Part shown: positions 33,623 to 41,997 of the stretch, one piece after another
Layout of the letters: the number at the start of each line of letters is the position of its first letter
Position numbering within the stretch: position 1 is the stretch's first letter
Assembly (NCBI GenBank): GCA_028280955.1
Contig: JANQKU010000008.1
Location: forward strand, 1 to 45,460
From: Opitutaceae bacterium
GTDB taxonomy: Bacteria; Verrucomicrobiota; Verrucomicrobiia; Opitutales; Opitutaceae
Direction of reading: 5' to 3'
DNA: 45,460 nucleotides
Notes under the pieces: model-generated
Told to the model about the DNA's origin: nothing
Database searches by the model: none
Seen by the model: the letters and a program-made list of their open reading frames with translations, nothing else
Translations under genes and position numbers: made by a program

Positions 33623-34309
33623 TTAGGGATGTGGTGGAGCGGGGAGTGGAGGGGTTTTTGCGTAGAGAGTTTCATCAGGCAATCCTGCTACGATAAAAGC
33701 TTCTCGTCGTTCCACGCAGGTGCCACAGGTTCCACAGTGAATATCTCCTCCTTTGTAGCAGGACCAGGTTTTGGAGAAGTCAACACCCAGTTTGTTTCCT
33801 GTGGTAGCGACAGCGGCTTTATCCATCGAGATGAAAGGTCTTAGCAGTTGGATCGCTGCGTAAGTTCCTGTTTTCATGGCTTCAGCAAAGCCCTGCATGA
33901 AAAGCTCACGACAGTCTGGATAGATGGCATGATCACCGGAATGTGCCGCAACTACGACGCCTTCTGACTTAGTGCTTTCGGCTATACCAGTGGCAATCGC
34001 CAGCATGATCCCGTTTCGAAAGGGAACCACTGTTTGTTTCATATTGGTTTCTTCATAATGGCCATCGGGTATCTCGGCACCTGATTGCAAAAGACTGGAG
34101 GTGAAAAGGGTATCCATGAAACCGAGGTTTATGATTTCGTGTTTCAGGCCGAGCAGATTCGAGTGGTAAGCGGCAAACGGAATCTCTCTGTCGTTATGCT
34201 TTGATCCATAGTGGAAACTGAGCACTCTCTGAACAGAGTGTTCCTTTTTTGCCGCGTAAAGCACAGCTACCGAATCCATTCCTCCACTGCAGAGCACAAT
34301 TACCTTCAT
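33623..34309 (-). CDS. queC: 7-cyano-7-deazaguanine synthase (preQ0 synthase)
   Basis: A 228-residue ATP-dependent enzyme converting CDG to preQ0. The PP-loop is SGGMDSVA (8-15). VPFRNGIMLAIA and SGDHAIYPDCRELFM are typical, and the zinc site is CYKGGDIHCGTCGTC near the C-terminus with four cysteines. It is the first gene of a two-gene operon with queE. The C-terminal tail is proline-rich. Upstream lies a large inverted repeat (34320-34383) that could regulate it; I see no preQ1 riboswitch fold. Confidence 0.95.
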   Translation of the reverse strand: MKVIVLCSGGMDSVAVLYAAKKEHSVQRVLSFHYGSKHNDREIPFAAYHSNLLGLKHEIINLGFMDTLFTSSLLQSGAEIPDGHYEETNMKQTVVPFRNGIMLAIATGIAESTKSEGVVVAAHSGDHAIYPDCRELFMQGFAEAMKTGTYAAIQLLRPFISMDKAAVATTGNKLGVDFSKTWSCYKGGDIHCGTCGTCVERREAFIVAGLPDETLYAKTPPLPAPPHP

Positions 34310-34319
34310 TTTCTGTAAA

Positions 34320-34383
34320 ATTTAGGGCATTTTAGGTCTTCATTATAGTCTGGATGACAGTGAAGACTTAAAACACTCTAAAT
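34320..34383. promoter_or_regulatory. Imperfect 23-nt inverted repeat between divergent genes
   Basis: Arms 34320-34342 and 34361-34383 are complementary at 19 of 23 positions, separated by 18 nt. The element lies between divergent queC and the histone-deacetylase-like gene. It could be an operator or a structured leader; no known riboswitch is recognised. Confidence 0.5.
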
Positions 34384-34497
34384 TGACCTGAGCAAAAGAA
34401 TGTGGAAAGAACAAAGAAAATCAGGCAAGATCCGCATCCAGTTTCTAGTTTCACTCTAATAATACCTTGTTTCCGGCAGTTTCGCCTGCTTTTGTTT

Positions 34498-35355
34498 ATG
34501 ATTATATTCTATCACCCTGATTGCGTTGAATACAAAGCAGTCGGCCATCCGGAAAGACCTGAACGAGTGTTGCATACTGCGGCTTATTTGGAAGAGAACT
34601 TCCCCTCCTTTGAATGGAAAAGGCCGAAACTGGCGAAAGAGAATACCTTAAAGCTAGCGCATACGCAAAAGCACATCCAGCGCTTACTGGAGCCAGAGGC
34701 ATTTGATGGGGATACGCCTTATTATGAAAGTATTTACGATATTGCCCGGCATGCGACGGGAGCTGCTCTCGGAACGGTTGAATCAGCATTGGCGGGACAT
34801 CCGGCCTTTTCGTTGATGAGACCGCCCGGGCACCATGCCACTCAGGAGCAAGCTATGGGTTTTTGTTATCTCAATCACATTGCCATTGCCGCTCTCTATG
34901 CTCGCCAGCAAGGCGTTGAAAAAGTGGTTGTGTGGGATTTCGATGTGCATCACGGTAACGGAACGGAGGCTATTCTGAAGGAGCATCCTGCAATACAGTT
35001 TATCTCTGTTCACCAATACCCCGGTTATCCAGGAACCGGTGTTCAGTCTGAGGGAAATTGCCGTAATTACCCCCTCCCTCCGGGCACTGAGGTGGGACAG
35101 TATATGGAAACACTGGAGGTTTCCTGGGAGGAAGTATTGCACTTTGAACCTGATTTGCTCCTGGTTTCTGCCGGATTCGATGGGTATCGGGGAGATCCTA
35201 TTACCCAAATGACCCTCCGGCAGGAAGATTTTGCGACTCTGGGGCAATGGATTGCTTCAGCCGATATTCCCACGGCCGCGATCCTCGAAGGCGGTTATAG
35301 TTCTGATCTCCCAAATTTAATAGGAAGTTTCTTTGAAGGCTGGATTCACGGATAA
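34498..35355 (+). CDS. Histone deacetylase-family amidohydrolase
   Basis: A 285-residue zinc amidohydrolase of the HDAC/acetoin utilisation/acetylpolyamine group. It has HPERPERV near the start, MRPPGHHA and GFCYLNHIAIAALYA. The metal site is DFDVHHGNGTEAI, and SAGFDGYRGDP carries the second Asp ligand. In bacteria these remove acetyl groups from polyamines, small molecules or proteins; the substrate here is not predictable. The ATG at 34498 fits the family start; a GTG at 34402 would add 32 unrelated residues. No good ribosome binding site is seen at either. It diverges from queC. Confidence 0.9.
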   Translation: MIIFYHPDCVEYKAVGHPERPERVLHTAAYLEENFPSFEWKRPKLAKENTLKLAHTQKHIQRLLEPEAFDGDTPYYESIYDIARHATGAALGTVESALAGHPAFSLMRPPGHHATQEQAMGFCYLNHIAIAALYARQQGVEKVVVWDFDVHHGNGTEAILKEHPAIQFISVHQYPGYPGTGVQSEGNCRNYPLPPGTEVGQYMETLEVSWEEVLHFEPDLLLVSAGFDGYRGDPITQMTLRQEDFATLGQWIASADIPTAAILEGGYSSDLPNLIGSFFEGWIHG

Positions 35356-35443
35356 AATGATCTATTTTTTTTCTTCCACTGTGCCTGTTTGGCGTCAATC
35401 TGCGCCGCTTTGTGCTAAAAGTAGAGGCACTATGCGATAAAGA

Positions 35444-36538
35444 ATGGAATCATTGGCGTTTACATATATTGACCAAGCCGATCAGTTGGACGAACTGGTT
35501 TCTCAATTAAATGAGGTTACGGAAGTTTTTCTCGATACGGAGGCAGATAATTTGCACCACTATGCAACCCGGGTATGCCTGCTCCAATTAAGGATTAAGG
35601 ACAGCAATTTTCTGATCGATACTTTGTCCGATATCAAATTATCCTCTCTTTGGGAGGCACTGAAAGATAAATCCCTCGTTATGCACGGGAGTGATTTTGA
35701 TATAAGGCTGTTAGCAGATATGGCTGCGTTTCGTCCGAGAGAGCTCTTTGATACGATGTTTGCCGCTCAGTTCTTAGGAATTTCTCAAATCGGACTGGCG
35801 GCTCTGTTAAAAGATTTTCTTAAGGTGGACCATCCTAAAGATAGCCAGAAAAGTGACTGGTCTCAGCGCCCATTGCCCTCAAAAATGCTCAATTATGCGG
35901 TAGGAGACGTACAATATTTGCCTCAGTTAAAGAATATTCTGCACAAACAACTCTCTGAACTGGGGCGTCTGGATTGGCATAAACAAAAATGTGATTGGCA
36001 GATTGAGTCGGCTTCCAATGGATTTGGCAAACCCGACCAGGATGCCTGGAGACTATCGTATTCCCGTAAACTATCTCCTCGAGGCCTGTGTGCCCTTTAT
36101 GAACTTTGGCATTGGCGAGAGAGTGAGGCCCAGCGGATGGATCGCCCACCCTTTAAAGTTATCCATAATCAATTATTGCTGACCTTATCCCAAGCAGTGG
36201 AGAAAGGTAAATATAAGGAAGCGTTTGAAAAACTGCCAAAGGGAATCAAGTCTGGCCGGGCTAGAGGTTTAATGGATGCTTTGGAAAGAGGGGCCAAAAG
36301 AAATCCTGAGACGTTGCCTCGTCGCAAAGGGGGAAAACGGCGACGTGAAGAACCTCTTACGCCTGAAGAAGTGAGTCGACAGGATTCATTAAAAGCGCAC
36401 CGGGATACGATTGCTAAAAAACTCAATATTGAGCCTACTTTGATTTCGAGTCGTGCCCAAATGGCAAAGATTGCCCGTTGTCCGGAATGTGTGCATGAAG
36501 TTTGTCTCCCTTGGCAGGTTGAGTTGTTGCAGTTGTAG
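35444..36538 (+). CDS. rnd: Ribonuclease D
   Basis: A 364-residue DEDDy 3'-5' exonuclease. Exo I is FLDTEAD (Asp31, Glu33), Exo II is MHGSDFDIRLL and Exo III is YAVGDVQYLPQL with the catalytic Tyr and Asp. The HRDC domain follows at about 200-260, with LYELWHWRESEAQRMDRPP. It trims tRNA and other stable RNA 3' ends. The C-terminal part (about 285-364) is basic and includes RRKGGKRRREE, then a CPECVHEVCLPW motif with three cysteines. Single gene, 88 bp after the HDAC-like gene. Confidence 0.93.
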   Translation: MESLAFTYIDQADQLDELVSQLNEVTEVFLDTEADNLHHYATRVCLLQLRIKDSNFLIDTLSDIKLSSLWEALKDKSLVMHGSDFDIRLLADMAAFRPRELFDTMFAAQFLGISQIGLAALLKDFLKVDHPKDSQKSDWSQRPLPSKMLNYAVGDVQYLPQLKNILHKQLSELGRLDWHKQKCDWQIESASNGFGKPDQDAWRLSYSRKLSPRGLCALYELWHWRESEAQRMDRPPFKVIHNQLLLTLSQAVEKGKYKEAFEKLPKGIKSGRARGLMDALERGAKRNPETLPRRKGGKRRREEPLTPEEVSRQDSLKAHRDTIAKKLNIEPTLISSRAQMAKIARCPECVHEVCLPWQVELLQL

Positions 36539-36670
36539 GGAAGATTCCTTTCTGCCGAAAGTGAGTGAAGATAAAGGAAAACGGAGTTTGATAACCCCTT
36601 CGTTTCTTTTGACTTTTTAGGCACCTTCTAAGATAATAAAGGGATAAATTATTTAGTTTCCTGATCGACC

Positions 36671-37417
36671 GTGCAAAAAAATAAGCGAATAAGTTTATGG
36701 GTGGTCGTTGCTCTTTTCCTAGGAGAAATGACTGCTGTTGCTGGAGTGGCTGAAGATTTGATCACGCTTCACTTGGATGCTATTGGAGGAGAAAATGTGG
36801 TTCGTTCACTCCAGTCCGTTAGAAGGGAAGGCTATAATCTCTTTGAAGAAAGGCGTATCCCTCTATTGGTCTATTCATCCGAATCCAATTTGATGCGCAT
36901 CGAAATGGATTTGGGAAATGCTGGTAAATTGATTCAAGGGTATGATGGAGAAAACGCCTGGAAGGTAAGGATTCGTGATGAGCAATTGATTGAGGAATCC
37001 CTTTCCCTCCAAGAGGCCAAACAGTTGGCCCATGATGCAATCTTCAGGAGCTCTCTCCTTGATTTAAGGACAGAAGAGAATCAACTCGAATACCTGGGTG
37101 AACAGGTGAGGGAGGAAAAACGTTGTTATTTGATCAAAGTCATAGAACCGGATGGGCATCAATCAGTTCTCGAGATAGATGCAGAGACCTATCAGATCGT
37201 TCGACAGGCCTCTACCCAATATCTTCGAGGGAGAGAGGTTCCTTCGGTCATCACCTTTAGCGATTTCAGGCCGGTCGCTGGCGTCTGGTTGCCTCATCGT
37301 ATAGAAACCCTACTCGATGAAAGACTAACTGTTGTTACGGTTTACGAATCGATAAAAGCCAATCCGGTTTTTGCGCAAACCTTGTTTCAGGCTCCCAAGA
37401 AGCTATCTGAAAAGTAA
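36671..37417 (+). CDS. LolA-like periplasmic protein
   Basis: A 248-residue exported protein with a GTG start and a signal peptide (KRISLWVVVALFLGEMTAVAG, cleaved near 25). The mature part begins DLITLHLDAIGGENVVRSLQ, then strands such as VYSSESNLMRIEMDL, YDGENAWKV and ITFSDFRPVAGVWLPHRIET, which is the pattern of the LolA/outer-membrane lipoprotein-sorting-like fold in this phylum. A carrier role for lipids or lipoproteins is inferred from that fold. It precedes a small lipoprotein and the oleC/oleD pair on the same strand, with gaps of 122 and 37 bp. Confidence 0.7.
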   Translation: MQKNKRISLWVVVALFLGEMTAVAGVAEDLITLHLDAIGGENVVRSLQSVRREGYNLFEERRIPLLVYSSESNLMRIEMDLGNAGKLIQGYDGENAWKVRIRDEQLIEESLSLQEAKQLAHDAIFRSSLLDLRTEENQLEYLGEQVREEKRCYLIKVIEPDGHQSVLEIDAETYQIVRQASTQYLRGREVPSVITFSDFRPVAGVWLPHRIETLLDERLTVVTVYESIKANPVFAQTLFQAPKKLSEK

Positions 37418-37539
37418 AACTAGGAGAGCAAAGAGTACAACAAGGCAGCTGAGGAAAAGTCTTGAAAGGCGATGATCCGGATCGTTATGGTCTGGGAAGT
37501 ATCTAATAGCCCGAATGGTGGGCAAACCCTCTCACGATC

Positions 37540-37800
37540 ATGAGCATAAAAAAACTCTTTCCTTTCGTTCTCATTGCAGTGTTGTCCCTTAGCTTTTTTT
37601 CTGGATGTGCCTCTCATTCTACCCGAGGCAAAAGTGAAACCATTCTTTTGGGTGGATTACTTGAAGTAAACAGAGGGACCTATGATCGGCAAGGCCCCCT
37701 GACTCTTCCCATTAACACAGATGAAGCTGTGCCGGGGAGTAAATTGCCAGGCAACAAGGTTTCATTTCTCTGGGGGCTGATCAGCTACACAAACCAATAA
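37540..37800 (+). CDS. Small lipoprotein
   Basis: An 86-residue protein with a classical lipoprotein signal: KKLFPFVLIAVLSLSFFSGC, with lipobox FSGC and the lipid-bearing Cys22. The mature part (64 residues) contains TILLGGLLEVNRGTYDRQGP and LPGNKVSFLWGLISYTNQ; no domain is recognised. It should sit in the outer or inner membrane. It is 37 bp upstream of oleC and may be co-transcribed. Confidence 0.7.
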   Translation: MSIKKLFPFVLIAVLSLSFFSGCASHSTRGKSETILLGGLLEVNRGTYDRQGPLTLPINTDEAVPGSKLPGNKVSFLWGLISYTNQ

Positions 37801-37837
37801 GCGTCTTTTGTAACGATTTTCTTGGAGTCTGCATCGT

Positions 37838-39496
37838 TTGGAGAAAGTAAACTCCTGTCCTGTTAACGTTTCCCGGTTCCTCCCAGAGCAAGCGCGGTTA
37901 CATCCTTCCGTTGCTGCTCTTAAAATTCCCAGAGGGCGAAGTGAAACAGGGGAAATTGCTTATCTCACCCTGACCTTTGCTCAGTTGGATCGGGAAGCCA
38001 ATAAATGGGCCTGGAAATTGGGGAAAGCAGGGATTAAACGGGGAACGCGGGTGCTCCTGATGGTCAAGCCGGGTTTATCGCTTATCGCAGTATGTTTTGC
38101 CCTGTTTAAAGTGGGAGCGGTGCCCATTGTTATCGATCCTGGTATGGGGCTTAAAAGTTTTTTAAACTGTGTCCGGCGTTCTCAACCGGAAGCACTTGTA
38201 GGGATATCTTTAGCACAGATCATCTCTCGGCTTTTTCGCAAAACGTTCACCTCTGTATCTATCCGGATTTCAGTCAAAAACCATGAATTGTTGACGGATT
38301 TGAAAAGTGAGGTGGACGAGCCTTTCCCCCTGGCAGCCACAAAAATCGATGAGTTGGCGGCGATCCTTTTTACGTCGGGATCAACCGGAGCGCCCAAAGG
38401 GGTTTGTTATGAGCATGGTATGTTCGAAGCGCAGGTTCGGGCCATCCGGGAAACCTATGACATCCAACCCGGAGAAGTCGATTTGCCGATGCTGCCGATC
38501 TTTGCCCTCTTCAATCCGGCATTAGGGATGACTACAGTTGTTCCCGAGATTAATCCCAGTCGTCCGGCTACGGTGGAACCTGAAAAAATTGTTCAAGCGA
38601 TCAAACAATGTGAGGTGACCAACAGCTTCGGTTCTCCTGTTTTATGGCGAAAAATTGGTGCCTACTGCTTGTTGGAAAAGATTCAACTTCCGAGCATACG
38701 CAGAATTCTGATGGCAGGTGCACCCGTCCCGCCCTCTCTGATGAAGGATTTTCAACAAATTCTACCTCATGGTGAAGTGCATTCACCCTATGGAGCCACT
38801 GAAGCCTTGCCTGTCAGTTCGGTCAGTGATGCGCAAGTGCTGCAATCGACGGCTGCCAAAACAGAAAAAGGCGCGGGGACCTGTGTGGGACAGCCTCTGA
38901 AAGAGATGGATGTCAAAATCATCGCTGTCAAAGAGGGCCCGCTTCAGAAACTAAGTCCGGATAGGATTCTTGAACAGGGGCAGATAGGAGAAATCATTGT
39001 CAGAGGCCCGGTGGTTACCAAACGGTACGATCACTTGGGCGAAGCAACAGCAGCAGCTAAAGTTCACGATGGTGAAACCATCTGGCATCGCATGGGAGAT
39101 CTTGGTTATCTGGATACAGAAGAATCTCTCTGGTTTTGCGGTCGTATGGCGGAACGTGTTCAGGCCGGAGAAAAATCATTTTATACGGATTGTTGTGAAG
39201 CGATTTTCAATCAGCATTCAGCAGTTAGACGAACAGCGCTTATCGCCTGGCAGAAAGATTCACGCATATTCCCTGCTATCGTAGTGGAACCGGAATCTTG
39301 GCCGCTGTCACAGCTCGAAAAACAAGCGCTGGTCAATGAATTATATGAATTGGGGCAGGGACAGGAACAAACTCGATCCATCAATCGATTCTTTTTTCAT
39401 CGTAGCTTTCCGGTGGATGTGCGCCACAATGCGAAGATTCATCGTTTGACACTCGCCAAGCTGTTTGCAGCGAAAAATCCGATACAAACATCCTAA
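37838..39496 (+). CDS. oleC: OleC-like beta-lactone synthetase (ANL superfamily)
   Basis: A 552-residue AMP-forming enzyme. The P-loop-like motif LFTSGSTGAPKGV is at about 176-188. YGATEALPVS is the A5 motif and MGDLGYLDTEESLWFCGR is the A7/A8 hinge. The IDPGMGLKSFL and PMLPIFALFNPALGMTTVVP segments fit OleC, which turns beta-hydroxy acids into beta-lactones during long-chain olefin synthesis, rather than ordinary acyl-CoA ligases. Start is TTG with GGAG ten bases upstream. The next gene, oleD, begins 2 bp after the stop. OleA and OleB are not in the window. Confidence 0.85.
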   Translation: MEKVNSCPVNVSRFLPEQARLHPSVAALKIPRGRSETGEIAYLTLTFAQLDREANKWAWKLGKAGIKRGTRVLLMVKPGLSLIAVCFALFKVGAVPIVIDPGMGLKSFLNCVRRSQPEALVGISLAQIISRLFRKTFTSVSIRISVKNHELLTDLKSEVDEPFPLAATKIDELAAILFTSGSTGAPKGVCYEHGMFEAQVRAIRETYDIQPGEVDLPMLPIFALFNPALGMTTVVPEINPSRPATVEPEKIVQAIKQCEVTNSFGSPVLWRKIGAYCLLEKIQLPSIRRILMAGAPVPPSLMKDFQQILPHGEVHSPYGATEALPVSSVSDAQVLQSTAAKTEKGAGTCVGQPLKEMDVKIIAVKEGPLQKLSPDRILEQGQIGEIIVRGPVVTKRYDHLGEATAAAKVHDGETIWHRMGDLGYLDTEESLWFCGRMAERVQAGEKSFYTDCCEAIFNQHSAVRRTALIAWQKDSRIFPAIVVEPESWPLSQLEKQALVNELYELGQGQEQTRSINRFFFHRSFPVDVRHNAKIHRLTLAKLFAAKNPIQTS

Positions 39497-39498
39497 AG

Positions 39499-40542
39499 AT
39501 GGATACAATGCCAAGAGATCAAGTAACTGAAGAAAAATCAGCTGAATTGGGTGCAGTTTTGGTGACCGGTGGAAGCGGTTTCCTGGGTCGCTATCTGGTT
39601 GAACGTTTGTTGAGAGAAAATCGAAAGGTACGTGTTTTATGCAGGCGTCCGGTTGACGATTTAAAAACTCGGGGAGTGGAAGTTATTCAGGCAAGTTTGC
39701 AAGAGCCATCGTCTGTTGAGTCTGCCTGTGAGGGAGTATCTGTGGTTTATCATGTGGCCGCGAAAGTAGGAGTTTGGGGAAAAAGAGAAGAATTCGAAAA
39801 AGCGAATATAGAAGGAACCCGTGCTCTCCTCGACGGCTGCTTGGCTAAAGGAGTGAAAAAAGTAATCTATACCAGTACCCCCAGTGTGGTGTTTAATGGA
39901 AAAGATTTTTCCGGAGCCGATGAAAGCTTGCCTTATGGAGAAGATATTCCGGCTCACTATCCGGCTACCAAAGCAATTGCTGAAAAAATGGTTCTTTCGG
40001 CTCATCATCCGGAGCAGTTGAAAACAGTGGCTCTGCGGCCTCATCTGATTTGGGGAGTGGGTGATCGTTATTTGGTTCCTCGGGTTCTTGAACGGGCAAA
40101 GGCAGGTCGTTTGCGCATCGTGGGAGAAGGACGAAACAGGGTAGATCTGACCCATGTGGCCAATGTAACGGAGGGGCATCTTGCGGCCGAGAAAGCGTTG
40201 GATAAGGAAACGAATAACCCGGGAGGAAAAGCTTATTTTATTTCCAATGATGAACCTGTGTTTCTTTGGGATTGGATTAACGATTTGCTCTCCCGTCTGG
40301 AGATCTCTCCTGTGAAAAAGAGGATCAGCTTGGCTGGAGCCAGGAGAATCGGCGCTTTTTGTGAAGGACTGTGGAAAGTATTTCCCTTGAAAGGTGAGCC
40401 ACCGATGACTCGGTTTGTGGCCTCAGAACTAGCCAAGGAACATTGGTTCTCCATTGAAGCGGCTAAACGGGATCTTGATTATAAACCCATTGTCGGAATG
40501 GAAGAAGGTATGCAGGAATTGGTGGAAAACTTTCGTTCATGA
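39499..40542 (+). CDS. oleD: OleD-like NAD(P)-dependent reductase
   Basis: A 347-residue extended SDR. The Rossmann motif is VTGGSGFLGRYLVERLL (22-38). YTSTPSVVFNG is the serine region and HYPATKAIAEKMV (about 153-165) contains the Tyr-x3-Lys catalytic pair. It resembles 3-beta-HSD/OleD proteins, which reduce 2-alkyl-3-ketoacids to the beta-hydroxy acid used by OleC. The tight coupling to oleC supports that pathway. The substrate chain length cannot be read from sequence. Confidence 0.87.
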   Translation: MDTMPRDQVTEEKSAELGAVLVTGGSGFLGRYLVERLLRENRKVRVLCRRPVDDLKTRGVEVIQASLQEPSSVESACEGVSVVYHVAAKVGVWGKREEFEKANIEGTRALLDGCLAKGVKKVIYTSTPSVVFNGKDFSGADESLPYGEDIPAHYPATKAIAEKMVLSAHHPEQLKTVALRPHLIWGVGDRYLVPRVLERAKAGRLRIVGEGRNRVDLTHVANVTEGHLAAEKALDKETNNPGGKAYFISNDEPVFLWDWINDLLSRLEISPVKKRISLAGARRIGAFCEGLWKVFPLKGEPPMTRFVASELAKEHWFSIEAAKRDLDYKPIVGMEEGMQELVENFRS

Positions 40543-40621
40543 GTTACCTGAACCTCAAAGTTTTCTGTTAGTTTCTTGATAAAAAAGTCCTGTAGATCTT
40601 GTAAATCCTGTCTGAAAGAAT

Positions 40622-41428
40622 CTAAGAAAGAGTTCGCTGCCGGACTGCTTCAAAGAGTGTGACGATGGTGGCCATGGCAACATTGAGAGAATCTGCCTGT
40701 CCAGCCATGGGGATACGCACTTTGTCCGTGGCTTGCGCCAGCCAGGTATCACTCAACCCGAATTGTTCGCTGCCCATAATGAGAGCGAGGGGACCGTTTA
40801 GATCTGTGTCAGAGTAAAGAGAATCAGCTGATGGCGTTGTGGCAACGGAACGAATCTTGTTGGTCTCAAGATAGGCGATCACATTTTTAGTTGATTCGAT
40901 TACCACGGGAACTGAAAAAAGTACCCCGGTCGAAGAGCGCACCACATTGGGATTAAAGAGATCGGTCACCGGATCACAGACGATAACGGCATCGACTCCA
41001 GCGGCATCAGCGCTTCGCAGAATCATTCCCATATTGCCCGGTTTCTCAATCGCTTCAACCACCAGTAAAAGTGGTGTCTCAGGTAAATGGAGATCTGCAA
41101 AATGAGTTTTCCATTGAGATGCCACCGCCAAAAGACCCTCCGGACGATCGCGATAGGCAACCTTGGCAAAGGTATGTTTGGCCAACTCAAAAAGGTTCAC
41201 TCCATTTTCCCCGATAGTCTTGATCAGTGAAGTTTCATTTTTCCCGAGAAACCATTCCGGAGCAAAATAAAGCTCTCGTAACTCTGCTCCCTTTTCCACT
41301 GCTCGGGAAATCGCTCGGTAACCCTCCAGTAAAAACACACCCTGTTCATCACGAGGTCGCCGGTCGCGTAACTTGACCAGATTTTTGATCCGTGGGTTTT
41401 GCAGGCTGATGATTTTTTCCGGAGACAT
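40622..41428 (-). CDS. SpoU/TrmH-family RNA 2'-O-methyltransferase
   Basis: A 268-residue SPOUT methyltransferase. The N-terminal RNA-binding domain starts IISLQNPRIKNLVKLRDRR and has GVFLLEGYRAISRAVEKG. The knotted SAM-binding part has EAIEKPGNMGMILRSADAAG (motif 1, Asn and Arg), LIMGSEQFGLSD (motif 2) and IPMAGQADSLNVAMA (motif 3). It probably methylates 23S rRNA or a tRNA ribose; the exact site is not predictable. It converges on oleD with about 80 bp between them. Confidence 0.93.
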   Translation of the reverse strand: MSPEKIISLQNPRIKNLVKLRDRRPRDEQGVFLLEGYRAISRAVEKGAELRELYFAPEWFLGKNETSLIKTIGENGVNLFELAKHTFAKVAYRDRPEGLLAVASQWKTHFADLHLPETPLLLVVEAIEKPGNMGMILRSADAAGVDAVIVCDPVTDLFNPNVVRSSTGVLFSVPVVIESTKNVIAYLETNKIRSVATTPSADSLYSDTDLNGPLALIMGSEQFGLSDTWLAQATDKVRIPMAGQADSLNVAMATIVTLFEAVRQRTLS

Positions 41429-41997
41429 GGGTTTAGAAAGGAGATTAAATAAATCTTAGCGGACCATCTTGTCCATCTATTCTTCGATAAGATAGAGGCT
41501 GTCTAAAATTTCTCTTCAGATAGGACAGAGCTATTCTGAGCTATATTCGGAGTATGAAGAAACACATCCCGAATGACCATTTTCTCTAAAAAATTGAAAG
41601 GAGTACTGTCGGATAAAAATATTTTTGGCTATAATATTTTTGATCAGATTTTCTTATGTCAATTGTCTACCAATAGATTAGAAAAGATTCTTACAAGGAC
41701 TCTCCAAATTTTTTATGAAAATTTGATTAAGAGAATAAAAAAACCTTGCCTGAATTCATAAATACCGGTGTTTGTAGCAAATCAACAATAGCGAACGGAG
41801 AAACAGAAAAACCATTACTCTATTTGGAGATAAAAATTTAAAGGATTTAGACTAGGATAGTATAAATTTCATGCAAAAAGGGGGCGGAAAAAATCGATGG
41901 AGGGGCGATTCAAATCAGGAACAGATTGTTTTTGAGATAAGGGAAATTTCAATGAGTGGAGGGAATCACTTTTTACACACTAAGGATGGGACTGATC
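41429..41997. other. AT-rich gap with no supported gene
   Basis: About 570 bp between the methyltransferase start and the giant surface-protein gene. A 62-codon plus-strand frame (41573-41761) has no ribosome binding site or recognisable product. No RNA gene or insertion-sequence ends were recognised. The region should contain divergent promoters for the two flanking genes. Confidence 0.4.

Noticed and set aside
34310-34401. preQ1 riboswitch upstream of queC
   Set aside because: The leader does not show the compact preQ1 aptamer pattern; only a large imperfect inverted repeat is visible.
34402-34497. GTG start adding 32 residues to the HDAC-like protein
   Set aside because: The extension does not resemble the family N-terminus, whereas the ATG at 34498 gives a typical start.
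41573-41761. 62-codon plus-strand ORF in the gap before the surface-protein gene
   Set aside because: No ribosome binding site, no recognisable domain and AT-rich low-complexity composition; open frames of this length are expected by chance here.
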